64,000 bases of DNA from Ancylobacter lacus. Its GTDB lineage: Bacteria; Pseudomonadota; Alphaproteobacteria; Rhizobiales; Xanthobacteraceae. The first letter of the stretch is position 1. Each line of letters begins with the position of its first letter. Location: positions 62,001 to 126,000 of the forward strand of contig NZ_JAHBGE010000078.1 of NCBI RefSeq assembly GCF_018390635.1, in the 5' to 3' direction. A program made the translations under genes and the position numbers. Positions 16,640 to 24,075 of the stretch are shown here, piece after piece. The notes beneath the pieces are model-generated. The model searched no databases. It saw nothing but the letters and a program-made list of their open reading frames with translations, and was not told the DNA's origin.

Positions 16640-16662
16640 CGTTCGAAACAAAACAACGAACG
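16640..16662. promoter_or_regulatory. CGTTCG / CGAACG dyad before the RHH gene
   Basis: Arms CGTTCG (16640-16645) and CGAACG (16657-16662) surround an 11-base A-rich centre, 17-39 bases before the ATG of a ribbon-helix-helix gene. RHH proteins often bind their own promoter, so this is a candidate autoregulatory site. Confidence 0.4.
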
Positions 16663-16678
16663 TTCCGGGAGACGTCCC

Positions 16679-17023
16679 ATGTGCCACATCTTCGCGGGCC
16701 AAGCGCCCGAGACCTATGACAGCCAGACCCGCTCGGTGCGGATCGGCGGCCATTCGACCTCGATCCGGCTGGAAGCCGCGTTCTGGACCATTCTCGAGGA
16801 AGTCGCCGCCCATCAGGGCATGAGCCTCGGCAAGTTCGTCACCACGCTGCACGACGAGGTGCTGAACCTGCATGGCGAGGTCAGGAACTTCGCCTCGCTG
16901 CTGCGCTGCTCCTGCCTGATCTATCTCGGCGAGGTCCGCGGCAGCCAGAAGATGCCGACCCCGCGCGAGGCCGCCCGGCGCATCTGCGACACCCGCATGG
17001 TTCATCTGACGGCGGCGGAATAG
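16679..17023 (+). CDS. Ribbon-helix-helix domain protein (RHH_4 type)
   Basis: Putative DNA-binding protein of 114 aa. After an N-terminal segment with Cys2, residues 19-65 form the RHH fold: strand SVRIGGHSTSIRLEAAFWTIL followed by helices EVAAHQGMSLGKFVTTLHDEV, the pattern of the alphaproteobacterial RHH_4 family (PF13467). The tail has cysteines LLRCSCLIYL. The targets are unknown. The dyad just upstream suggests autoregulation; the gene appears monocistronic. Confidence 0.85.
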   Translation: MCHIFAGQAPETYDSQTRSVRIGGHSTSIRLEAAFWTILEEVAAHQGMSLGKFVTTLHDEVLNLHGEVRNFASLLRCSCLIYLGEVRGSQKMPTPREAARRICDTRMVHLTAAE

Positions 17024-17126
17024 CGCGTCGGCCGGTTGCCGCCATGTGCTAGCCGTCTACCACCACGCCGCCGCGCATCGGCCTAGCATCCCTTGGCGAT
17101 CCTGTTTCGCTCAAGGGAGATGCCGG

Positions 17127-17522
17127 TTGGCCAAGGCCATACACATGATGATCCGCGTGCTCGACGAGGCGCGGTCGGTTGCGTTCTACGAGAAGGCGTT
17201 CGGCCTCGCCATTGCCGACCGCTTCGCGTTCGACGGTTTCACGCTCGTCTACCTCCGCAATGCGGACGCCGATTTCGAGATCGAGCTGACGATCAATCAC
17301 GGCCGCTCGGAGCCCTACCAGCTCGGCGATGGCTACGGCCATGTCGCCTTCGCGGTGGATGACCTCGAGGCCGAGCATGCCCGTTTCACGGCGCTCGAAC
17401 TTTCCCCCAATCCGGTGAAGGAGTTCTTCCGCGACGGCGCGCTGCTCGCGAAGTTTTTCTTCGTCACGGATCCCGATGGCTACAAGATCGAGGTTCTTCA
17501 AAAGCACGGGCGTTATAGATAG
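17127..17522 (+). CDS. Glyoxalase-like VOC protein (lactoylglutathione lyase family)
   Basis: 131-aa vicinal-oxygen-chelate protein. All four glyoxalase I metal ligands can be placed: His in KAIHMMIRV, Glu in DFEIELTINHG, His in YGHVAFAVDD and Glu in DPDGYKIEVLQ. The DPDGYKIE motif and length fit GloA, which isomerises the hemithioacetal of methylglyoxal and glutathione. The start is taken as TTG 17127 because AGGGAGA lies eight bases before it; ATG 17145 would remove the first metal-ligand His, making it unlikely. Rightward with the GMC operon but separated by an AT-rich gap. Confidence 0.85.
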   Translation: MAKAIHMMIRVLDEARSVAFYEKAFGLAIADRFAFDGFTLVYLRNADADFEIELTINHGRSEPYQLGDGYGHVAFAVDDLEAEHARFTALELSPNPVKEFFRDGALLAKFFFVTDPDGYKIEVLQKHGRYR

Positions 17523-17542
17523 TCTCATATAAGGCGCCGTAA

Positions 17543-17555
17543 CCGGTTAAACCGG
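17543..17555. promoter_or_regulatory. CCGGTT-A-AACCGG dyad before the GMC dehydrogenase operon
   Basis: A perfect 6-bp inverted repeat with a single central base, overlapping the 8-bp palindrome AACCGGTT at 17541-17548. It lies in a 69-base AT-rich gap, 37-49 bases upstream of the first gene, where a promoter is expected. Confidence 0.4.
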
Positions 17556-17591
17556 CGGCGAATACATAATAATACTAAAAGGAGGAAGCCC

Positions 17592-18125
17592 ATGACCACC
17601 CTGATCGACAAGCGCGGGCCGTCGCGGCGCGCGCTTCTCGCCGGCATCGGCGCCGCGGGCGCCCTGCTGGTTGCCGGCCCCGCCGTCATGAACCCGCGCG
17701 AAGCGTGGGGGCTCGAGGTCACGAACCTGAAGCCGGAGACGATGCGCACGCTCATCATCATGGCGCGCGACATCTATCCCCACGACCGCATCCCCGACCG
17801 CAACTATGCCGTGGCGATGAAGCCCTACGAGACCGGCGCCAGCGACCCCGCGCTGAAGGCGCTGGTCGAGAACGGCGTCGCCACGCTCGACACCCTCGCC
17901 CAGGCCAAGCACGGCGTGCCCTATGCCGATGTCGGCTGGGAGGAGCAGCGTGTCGCCATCCTCCAGCAGATCGAGGGCGGGCCCTTCTTCGAGAAGGTGC
18001 GTGGCGGTCTCGTGGTCGGCCTCTACAACCAGGAGGAGGTGTGGCCGATCTTCGGCTACGAGGGCTCCTCGGCCGACAAGGGCGGTTACATCGACCGCGG
18101 CTTCAGCGACATTTCCTGGCTGTGA
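17592..18125 (+). CDS. Gluconate 2-dehydrogenase subunit 3-like, Tat-exported
   Basis: Small subunit of a membrane-bound sugar or alcohol dehydrogenase. 177 aa. The N-terminus has a twin-arginine signal (SRRALLAGIGAAGALLVAGPAV), so the complex is exported folded, carrying the catalytic partner with it. The mature part (LKPETMRTLIIMARDIYPHDRIPD ... FFEKVRGGLVVGLYN) fits the subunit 3 family. AGGAGG lies before the ATG. The GMC catalytic gene follows after 12 bases. No cytochrome c subunit gene follows. Confidence 0.88.
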   Translation: MTTLIDKRGPSRRALLAGIGAAGALLVAGPAVMNPREAWGLEVTNLKPETMRTLIIMARDIYPHDRIPDRNYAVAMKPYETGASDPALKALVENGVATLDTLAQAKHGVPYADVGWEEQRVAILQQIEGGPFFEKVRGGLVVGLYNQEEVWPIFGYEGSSADKGGYIDRGFSDISWL

Positions 18126-18137
18126 GGGGAGGCGGAC

Positions 18138-19709
18138 ATGGCAGCTCCTTTCGATCTCAACGACGATTCGCTGGTGGTGATCGTCGGCTCGGGTGCCGGC
18201 GGCGGCACGCTCGGCACCGAACTCGCGCTGAAGGGCATCAAGGTCGTCATCCTTGAGGCCGGCAGGCGCCACAACATGGAAGACTTCGTCAACAACGAGT
18301 GGGAGAGCTTCGCCCAGCTCGCCTGGACCGACATGCGCACCACCTCGGGTTCGTGGCGCGTGCACAAGAATTTCCCGAACCTCCCGGCGTGGATCGTGAA
18401 GTCGGTCGGCGGTTCCTCGGTGCACTGGGCCGGCGCCTCGCTGCGATTCCAGGAGCACGAGTTCCGCACCCGCACCGTCTATGGCGACATCGAGGGTGCC
18501 AACCTCATGGACTGGCCGATCACCCTCGCCGAGCTGGAGCCGTGGTACGCCAAGGCCGAGGACCGCATGGGCGTCACCCGCACCAACGGCATTCCGGGCC
18601 TTCCCGGCAACAACAACTTCAAGGTGTTCGAGGCCGGCGCGAAGAAGATCGGCTACAAGGAGGTCTCCACCGGGCACATGGCGATCAACAGCCAGCCCCG
18701 CCACGATCGCGGCTCCTGCCAGCAGATCGGCTTCTGCTTCCAGGGCTGCAAGTCCGGCGCGAAATGGTCGACCCTCATCGCCGAGATTCCGGTCGGCGAG
18801 GCGACCGGCAATCTCGAGGTGCGGCCGGAATGCATGGTGCTGAAGATCGAGCACGACGCGACCGGCAAGGTCACCGGCGTGGTCTATGTCGACGGCGAGG
18901 GCAAGACCCAGCGCCAGAAGGCGCGGATCGTCGCGGTGGCGGGCAATTCCATCGAAAGCCCGCGCCTGCTGCTCAACTCCGCCAGCAACATGTTCCCGGA
19001 CGGCCTCGCCAACTCCTCCGGCCAGGTCGGGCGCAACTACATGCGGCACATGACCGGCTCGGTCTACGGCATCTTCGAGAAGCCGGTGCACATGTATCGC
19101 GGCACCACCATGGCCGGCGTGGTGCGGGACGAGGCGAAGTTCGACAGCTCCCGCGGCTTCGTCGGCGGCTACGAGATGGAGACGCTGTCGCTCGGCGTGC
19201 CCTTCATGGCCGCCTTCCTCAATCCCGGCGGCTGGGGCCGCTCCTTCACCTCCGCCATGGACGGCTATGTCAACATGGCCGGCATGTGGCTGGTGGGCGA
19301 GGACATGCCGCAGGAGACCAACCGCGTCACCCTCAACACCGAGGTGAAGGACAAGAACGGGATGCCGGTGGCGAACGTGCATTTCGACGATCACCCCAAC
19401 GACGTCGCGATGCGCAACCACGCCTATCGGCAGGGCATGGCGATGTACGATCTCGTCGGCGCCACCCGCACCATGCCGACCCCGCCCTATCCCTCCACCC
19501 ACAATCTCGGCACCAACCGGATGAGCGAGAAGGCGCGGGACGGCGTGGTGAACAAGCACGGCCAGACCCACGACATCCCGAACCTGTTCGTGTCCGACGG
19601 CAGCCAGTTCACCACCGGCGGTGCGGAGAACCCGACGCTGACCATCGTGGCGCTGGCGCTGCGGCAGGCCGACTTCATCGCGGGCGAAATGTCGAAGAAG
19701 ACGATCTGA
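18138..19709 (+). CDS. GMC-family dehydrogenase, FeS-containing type
   Basis: 523-aa FAD enzyme that oxidises a sugar or alcohol in the periplasm. The Rossmann motif VVIVGSGAGGGTLGTELA lies near the N-terminus. Three cysteines (C194, C200, C204 in GSCQQIGFCFQGC) match the 3Fe-4S segment of bacterial FAD glucose and fructose dehydrogenases. The active-site pair is H455 (HNLGTNRM) and N498 (GGAENPTLT). It has no signal of its own and should ride out with the Tat subunit encoded upstream. Substrate cannot be predicted. The usual cytochrome partner is not adjacent. Confidence 0.9.
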   Translation: MAAPFDLNDDSLVVIVGSGAGGGTLGTELALKGIKVVILEAGRRHNMEDFVNNEWESFAQLAWTDMRTTSGSWRVHKNFPNLPAWIVKSVGGSSVHWAGASLRFQEHEFRTRTVYGDIEGANLMDWPITLAELEPWYAKAEDRMGVTRTNGIPGLPGNNNFKVFEAGAKKIGYKEVSTGHMAINSQPRHDRGSCQQIGFCFQGCKSGAKWSTLIAEIPVGEATGNLEVRPECMVLKIEHDATGKVTGVVYVDGEGKTQRQKARIVAVAGNSIESPRLLLNSASNMFPDGLANSSGQVGRNYMRHMTGSVYGIFEKPVHMYRGTTMAGVVRDEAKFDSSRGFVGGYEMETLSLGVPFMAAFLNPGGWGRSFTSAMDGYVNMAGMWLVGEDMPQETNRVTLNTEVKDKNGMPVANVHFDDHPNDVAMRNHAYRQGMAMYDLVGATRTMPTPPYPSTHNLGTNRMSEKARDGVVNKHGQTHDIPNLFVSDGSQFTTGGAENPTLTIVALALRQADFIAGEMSKKTI

Positions 19710-19752
19710 CCCCGCGTGGGCCTCTCCCGGGCTTCCCGACCCGTTCCTTCAT

Positions 19753-19783
19753 GCCGCCGGCCGCGAGGCCGGCGGCTTTCTTT
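19753..19783 (+). terminator. Rho-independent terminator of the GMC operon
   Basis: Perfect 10-bp stem GCCGCCGGCC / GGCCGGCGGC with loop GCGA, followed by TTTCTTT, 44 bases after the dehydrogenase stop. Confidence 0.85.
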
Positions 19784-19886
19784 GGTGGCATCTGCTTGCC
19801 ATGCGCGCCGCCAGCGACTAGCACTCCCGCGCCTGAATTTTCTGCCCAACACAGCCTGATCACAGGCACACAGCGAGGGAACGGAC

Positions 19887-20996
19887 ATGGCCACCCACAA
19901 GCTCCTGCTTCTGCCCGGCGACGGCATCGGCACCGAGGTGATGGCGGAGGTAAAGCGCATCCTCGCGTGGCTCGAAAAGGCGGGGGTGGCCTCCTTCGCC
20001 GTGGAAGAAGACCTGGTCGGCGGCGCCGCCTATGATTCCTGCGGGCTGGCGATCTCCGAGGAGGCGATGAAGCGGGCCTTTGCTGCCGATGCCATCCTGC
20101 TGGGCGCGGTGGGCGGTCCCAAATGGGCGAATGTGCCGTATGAATCGCGCCCGGAAGCGGGTCTTCTGCGGCTGCGCAAGGATCTCGAGCTGTTCGCGAA
20201 TCTGCGCCCCGCGCTGTGCTACCCCGCGCTGGCGGGCGCCTCCAGCCTCAAGCCGGAGCTGGTCGAGGGTCTCGACATGCTGATCGTGCGCGAGCTGACC
20301 GGCGGCGTGTATTTCGGCGAGCCCAAGCTCATCCAGGACCTCGCCGACGGGCAGAAGCGCGGCATCGACACCCAGGTTTATGAATCCTACGAGATCGAGC
20401 GCATCGCCCGCGTCGCCTTCGAACTCGCCCGCACCCGCCGCAACAAGGTGGTGTCGGCCGAGAAGCACAATGTGATGAAGACCGGCGTGCTGTGGAAGCA
20501 GGTCGTGAGCGAGGTGCACGGCGCCGAGTACGAGGATGTCGTGCTGGAGCATCAGCTCGCCGATTCCTGCGCGATGCAGCTCGTCCGGGCGCCCAAGCAG
20601 TTCGACGTCATCGTGACCGACAACCTGTTCGGCGACATCCTCTCCGACGTGGCGGCGATGCTCACCGGTTCGCTCGGCATGCTGCCCTCCGCCTCGCTGG
20701 GCGCGGTGGAGGAGATTTCCGGTCGCCGCCGGGCGCTTTACGAGCCCGTGCATGGCGCTGCGCCCGACATCGCCGGCAAGGGCGTCGCCAACCCGATCGC
20801 GATGATCGGCTCGCTTGCCATGGCGCTGCGCTATTCCTTCGGCCTTGCCGAGGCCGCGGATCGCATCGAGGCGGCGATCGCCGGCACGCTGGCGGCAGGC
20901 TTCCGCACCGGCGACATCGCCAGCCCCGGCACCACGGTGGTCGGCACCTCCGGCATGGGCGACGCGGTCATCGCGCAGCTTGAGAAGGCGGCCTGA
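19887..20996 (+). CDS. leuB: 3-isopropylmalate dehydrogenase
   Basis: NAD-dependent oxidative decarboxylation of 3-isopropylmalate, the last pathway-specific step to the leucine keto acid. 369 aa. Family signatures: [93 protein letters not shown] and [22 protein letters not shown]. It stands alone after the terminator of the GMC operon, so leucine genes here are transcribed from at least two promoters. Confidence 0.97.
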   Translation: MATHKLLLLPGDGIGTEVMAEVKRILAWLEKAGVASFAVEEDLVGGAAYDSCGLAISEEAMKRAFAADAILLGAVGGPKWANVPYESRPEAGLLRLRKDLELFANLRPALCYPALAGASSLKPELVEGLDMLIVRELTGGVYFGEPKLIQDLADGQKRGIDTQVYESYEIERIARVAFELARTRRNKVVSAEKHNVMKTGVLWKQVVSEVHGAEYEDVVLEHQLADSCAMQLVRAPKQFDVIVTDNLFGDILSDVAAMLTGSLGMLPSASLGAVEEISGRRRALYEPVHGAAPDIAGKGVANPIAMIGSLAMALRYSFGLAEAADRIEAAIAGTLAAGFRTGDIASPGTTVVGTSGMGDAVIAQLEKAA

Positions 20997-21005
20997 GCGG
21001 CCGTG

Positions 21006-21023
21006 ACGGGGCGGCCGCCCCGT
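21006..21023 (+). terminator. First hairpin after leuB
   Basis: Perfect 18-bp palindrome ACGGGGCGGCCGCCCCGT starting 10 bases after the leuB stop. Without a loop or T run it is weak as a terminator but may fold with the second hairpin. Confidence 0.35.
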
Positions 21024-21034
21024 CCGTGATCGGT

Positions 21035-21068
21035 AGAAAGGCCGAACCCGCGAGGGGTCGGCCTTTCT
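21035..21068 (+). terminator. Second hairpin after leuB, probable terminator
   Basis: Perfect 11-bp stem AGAAAGGCCGA / TCGGCCTTTCT with a 12-base loop. The 3' arm itself carries CTTTCT, giving a short U-rich end. It lies 39 bases past the leuB stop. Confidence 0.7.
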
Positions 21069-21178
21069 GATTCGCTGAAGGCCGGACGCGGTCCGCGATG
21101 TCCTCGCCAGCCGGACAGCAAAACGCCGCGCCGACGAGTGTCGGGCGCGGCGTTTCGGAACGCGAAGGGTGCGGGCGG

Positions 21179-21469
21179 TCAGCGGCTCGGCAGGTAATAT
21201 TTGTCGGGCAGCGGGTAGCGGATGCCGGTGATGGTGCTGTCGTCGCCATATTGCGGGTAGCGCGACACGGTGGCGTCGACATAATTGAGGTCGCGGGAGG
21301 TGCCGGGCTTCACCATGGTGCCGGGGTCGAGATAGGACCGCTCCGGCTGCTTGCGGATGATGATGCGGGTGGACGAATCCTGCGCGGAAGCGGGGAGCGC
21401 CGCGCCAGCGACGATTGCCGCAGAGACCAGAGCCCCCAGGGCGGCCGGGGCAAGCGTGACAAAGCGCAT
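21179..21469 (-). CDS. Small secreted hypothetical protein
   Basis: 96 aa. MRFVTLAPAALGALVSAAIVAGAALPASAQDSS is a Sec signal with cleavage after ASA. The mature part of about 65 residues is polar and Tyr-rich (RIIIRKQPERSYLDPGTMVKPG, YLPSR end) with no recognised domain. GGAGG lies six bases before ATG 21469, so this start is preferred to an upstream GTG. It faces leuB's terminator and stands alone. Confidence 0.75.
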   Translation of the reverse strand: MRFVTLAPAALGALVSAAIVAGAALPASAQDSSTRIIIRKQPERSYLDPGTMVKPGTSRDLNYVDATVSRYPQYGDDSTITGIRYPLPDKYYLPSR

Positions 21470-21562
21470 TTCAACCTCCACACGGCGTATCGCCGCAAAA
21501 CCGACGCTTAAGCCACCAAGAAGATGGTGGCAAGTTGGTTCCGCGTCGAGAGCGGGGCAGCG

Positions 21563-22474
21563 TTAATTCTGCCGTTCCGCGATGAACCGCGCCGCTTTGG
21601 CAAGACGTGTGGCACGGCTGCCGAAGGGCGCCAGCGCGGCTTCGGCCTCTTCCACCAGCCGCGACAAGGCGTGCCGGGCTCCTTCGAGGCCGAGCAGGCC
21701 GACGAAGGTGGCCTTGCCGGCGGCGGCGTCCTTGCCGACCGCCTTGCCGACCGTCCCCGCTTCACCCTCCACATCGAGGAGATCGTCGGCGATCTGGAAG
21801 GCGGTACCGATTGCGGCGCTGTAGGCGGCGAGGGCGGCGTGTTCAGCCGCCGAGGCGCGCCCGAGCCGGGCGCCGGCCTCGCAGCCAAAGCGCAGCAGCG
21901 CGCCGGTCTTGAGGCCCTGCATCCGCCGGATATCCTCGATGCCAAGGCCGGGCTGCCGACCGCCGTCGAAACGCCCCTCGGCCGCAAGGTCCAGCATCTG
22001 GCCGCCGACCATGCCGTCGGCCCCGGCGGCACGGGCGAGGCCGAGCACCAGGGCCGCCCGCACCGCGGGGTCGGGATCAGTCTCCTCGCCGCCGAGAATC
22101 TCGAAGGCGAGGGTCAGCAGCGCGTCGCCGGCGAGGATCGCGGTCGCTTCGTCATAGGCGCGGTGCACGGTGGGCTGGCCACGGCGCAGGTCGTCATTGT
22201 CCATCGCCGGCAGGTCGTCATGGGCGAGGGAATAGCAGTGCACGCATTCCAGCGCCGCCGCCGCCGGCAGGGCCGCCGCACGCGCGACGCCGAACAGGGC
22301 GGCGCTTTCGACCACGAGGAAGGGCCGCAGCCGCTTTCCCCCGCCGAGCGTGGCGTGGCGCATCGCCCGCGCAAGGCGCGCGGAGGCGGTGGCGCTTGCC
22401 GCGATGGTGCGGTCAATATAGGCAGCAACGGCGTCTGCTGTTTCCGCAAGGGCGGCGGGCAGGTCATCATGCAT
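21563..22474 (-). CDS. ispA: Polyprenyl diphosphate synthase (farnesyl/geranylgeranyl type)
   Basis: Chain-elongating prenyltransferase that condenses isopentenyl diphosphate with allylic diphosphates. 303 aa, near E. coli IspA. The first Asp-rich motif is in CVHCYSLAHDDLPAMDNDD with RRGQPT, the second in QIADDLLDVEG; GGGKRLRP and GLKTGALL are also present. The residues just before the first motif suggest a short (C15) product, but C20 cannot be excluded. ATG 22474 is the family start; longer frames extend into the divergent mtgA promoter. dxs, often adjacent, is not in the window. Confidence 0.88.
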   Translation of the reverse strand: MHDDLPAALAETADAVAAYIDRTIAASATASARLARAMRHATLGGGKRLRPFLVVESAALFGVARAAALPAAAALECVHCYSLAHDDLPAMDNDDLRRGQPTVHRAYDEATAILAGDALLTLAFEILGGEETDPDPAVRAALVLGLARAAGADGMVGGQMLDLAAEGRFDGGRQPGLGIEDIRRMQGLKTGALLRFGCEAGARLGRASAAEHAALAAYSAAIGTAFQIADDLLDVEGEAGTVGKAVGKDAAAGKATFVGLLGLEGARHALSRLVEEAEAALAPFGSRATRLAKAARFIAERQN

Positions 22475-22615
22475 GACAGGGGTCCGGGAAGAGGCCGCTT
22501 CCGTGCCCGAGAGACGGTGGCGGGTCAAGTCCGCTGGGGAACAGGGCAGCGTGCCCTGCCGAACCGGGTGGGGCATGGGCTGTTATGGGTGCGACAGGTT
22601 TTCGGGGGAGGCTGC

Positions 22616-23290
22616 GTGCGTTTCGTCGTCAGGCTGGTCGTTCTGCTGGTGCTGGCGGTGGCGGCGCTGGGGCTGCTCTATACCGTGGTCAACCCGGTCT
22701 CGACGCTGATGCTGGCGCGCTACGCCACCGCAAGGCCGGTCGAGCGCGCGTGGGTGGGGCTGGACGCGGTGGCGCCGGCGCTGGTGCGCAGCGTGCTGGC
22801 CTCGGAAGACGCACGGTTCTGCCAGCATTTCGGCGTCGATCTGGTGGAGCTCAACAACGCCATCGACGATTCCGAGGATGGCGAGCCCTCGCGCGGCGCG
22901 TCCACCATCACCATGCAGCTCGCCAAGAATCTGTTCCTGTGGAATGGCCGCAGCGTGGTCCGCAAGGCACTGGAGATGCCGCTTGCCGTCTATCTCAACC
23001 TCATCCTTTCCAAGCGGCGGCAGATCGAGATCTATCTCAACGTCGCGGAGTGGGGGCCGGACGGCCAGTTCGGCATCGAGGCGGGGGCGCAGCGTGCGTT
23101 TCGCAAGAGCGCGGCGCAGCTTTCGCCCCGGGAAGCCGCGCTGATGGCGGTGATGCTGCCCAATCCCCGCACCCGCGACGCCGGCAAGCCGGGGCCGGGG
23201 CTCCAGCGGCTCGCCGCGCGGCTGCAGAATCGGATGCTTCGGGAGGGGCCGGAACTGACCGCCTGTCTTGGTCCGCTCGGAGGGTCGTGA
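22616..23290 (+). CDS. mtgA: Monofunctional biosynthetic peptidoglycan transglycosylase
   Basis: Polymerises lipid II into glycan strands at the outer face of the inner membrane. 224 aa. One N-terminal anchor ([24 protein letters not shown]) precedes the GT51 domain. Key motifs: [15 protein letters not shown] with the catalytic Glu, [45 protein letters not shown]-like segment and [16 protein letters not shown] 22616 has GGGGGAGG five bases upstream, which decides the start. Divergent from the prenyl synthase gene. Confidence 0.95.
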   Translation: MRFVVRLVVLLVLAVAALGLLYTVVNPVSTLMLARYATARPVERAWVGLDAVAPALVRSVLASEDARFCQHFGVDLVELNNAIDDSEDGEPSRGASTITMQLAKNLFLWNGRSVVRKALEMPLAVYLNLILSKRRQIEIYLNVAEWGPDGQFGIEAGAQRAFRKSAAQLSPREAALMAVMLPNPRTRDAGKPGPGLQRLAARLQNRMLREGPELTACLGPLGGS

Positions 23291-23448
23291 GGTGGCGACG
23301 GCGTGTGGATTCAACGCCCGCCGCCCCCTTTCGCTTCGCGGCCCGAGCCTGTATAAGCGCGCCTTCCAAGACACGAGCTATCCGGCACCGGCTCGCCCGC
23401 ATGGGCGCCCGTTTGGGTGCGGAGGCAGCCGGCACAGGAGTTGATACA

Positions 23449-23634
23449 ATGGCCGTTCCGAAGAAGAAGACCAGCCCGTCGCGTCGCGGCATGCGCCGCT
23501 CGGCGGATGCCCTCAAGCAGCCGACCTATCTCGAGGACAAGGATTCGGGCGAGCTGCGCCGCCCCCACCACCTCGACCTGAAGACCGGCATGTATAAGGG
23601 CCGCCAGGTCCTCAAGGTGAAGGCCGAGGCCTGA
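23449..23634 (+). CDS. rpmF: 50S ribosomal protein L32
   Basis: Small large-subunit protein of 61 aa: [20 protein letters not shown], then the [26 protein letters not shown] end typical of alphaproteobacteria, which lack the zinc-binding cysteines. CAGGAG lies before the ATG. In many relatives it precedes plsX, but here a c-di-GMP gene follows instead. Confidence 0.98.
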   Translation: MAVPKKKTSPSRRGMRRSADALKQPTYLEDKDSGELRRPHHLDLKTGMYKGRQVLKVKAEA

Positions 23635-23643
23635 TCCGCGATC

Positions 23644-23674
23644 GCCCGGCTTGCCCCCGTCGGGTGAGCCGGGC
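23644..23674 (+). terminator. Hairpin just after rpmF
   Basis: Eight-base arms GCCCGGCT / AGCCGGGC around a 15-base GC-rich loop, 10 bases after the rpmF stop. No T run, so only a possible terminator. Confidence 0.4.
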
Positions 23675-23825
23675 CGCCCGCGGCCCCGGCCGGGGCTGGA
23701 TTGACGTGCGGTATGCAGGCGCCTGCCGGCCCGCTCCGTCCCCCGCCTGAACGAGGGCTCCCGGTCCTGCGGCCGAGCCCGTTCTCCGCCGCGGATGTCC
23801 CTGCCGACTTTTGATATGCCCGGTC

Positions 23826-23866
23826 CGGCAATGCCCTCATGGCCTGCTGCCACGAGGGCATTGCCG
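23826..23866. repeat. Long imperfect hairpin
   Basis: Arms 23826-23843 and 23849-23866 pair at 17 of 18 positions (one A-C mismatch) around a 5-base loop CTGCT; the outer part is CGGCAATGCCCTC / GAGGGCATTGCCG. No T tract follows at once. It could be a Rho-assisted terminator, a small structured RNA or a dispersed palindromic element. Confidence 0.55.
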
Positions 23867-23981
23867 ATTCGCGTCCGTGACCTCGCTTTTTGCCCGTGCG
23901 CGAGATCAGGTCACGGCCGGAGTCGCCGTGTCAGGCCCCGCCCCAGGCGGCGAGAGGGCGGTGGCGGCGCTGTTGTTTGTC

Positions 23982-24010
23982 TTGATTTATATCTATTTTC
24001 GAACTATTTC
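23982..24010 (+). promoter_or_regulatory. Candidate sigma-70 promoter of the EAL gene
   Basis: TTGATT (23982-23987), 17-base spacer, TATTTC (24005-24010), within the only AT-rich stretch of the region and about 65 bases before the start codon. The -10 match is poor. Confidence 0.35.
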
Positions 24011-24075
24011 TGCCTCATCAGGGTGCCGTTAGGTCCGTTCGCGGCTATCGTTCGGAGCGCCCGGAACAGGTGAGG

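Larger units (their letters stand above)
23635..24075. other. Region between rpmF and the EAL gene, 441 bases
   Basis: Non-coding as far as I can tell. It holds a rpmF-proximal hairpin, a long near-perfect hairpin at 23826-23866, and an AT-rich stretch at 23970-24015 with a candidate promoter for the EAL gene. Confidence 0.5.
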
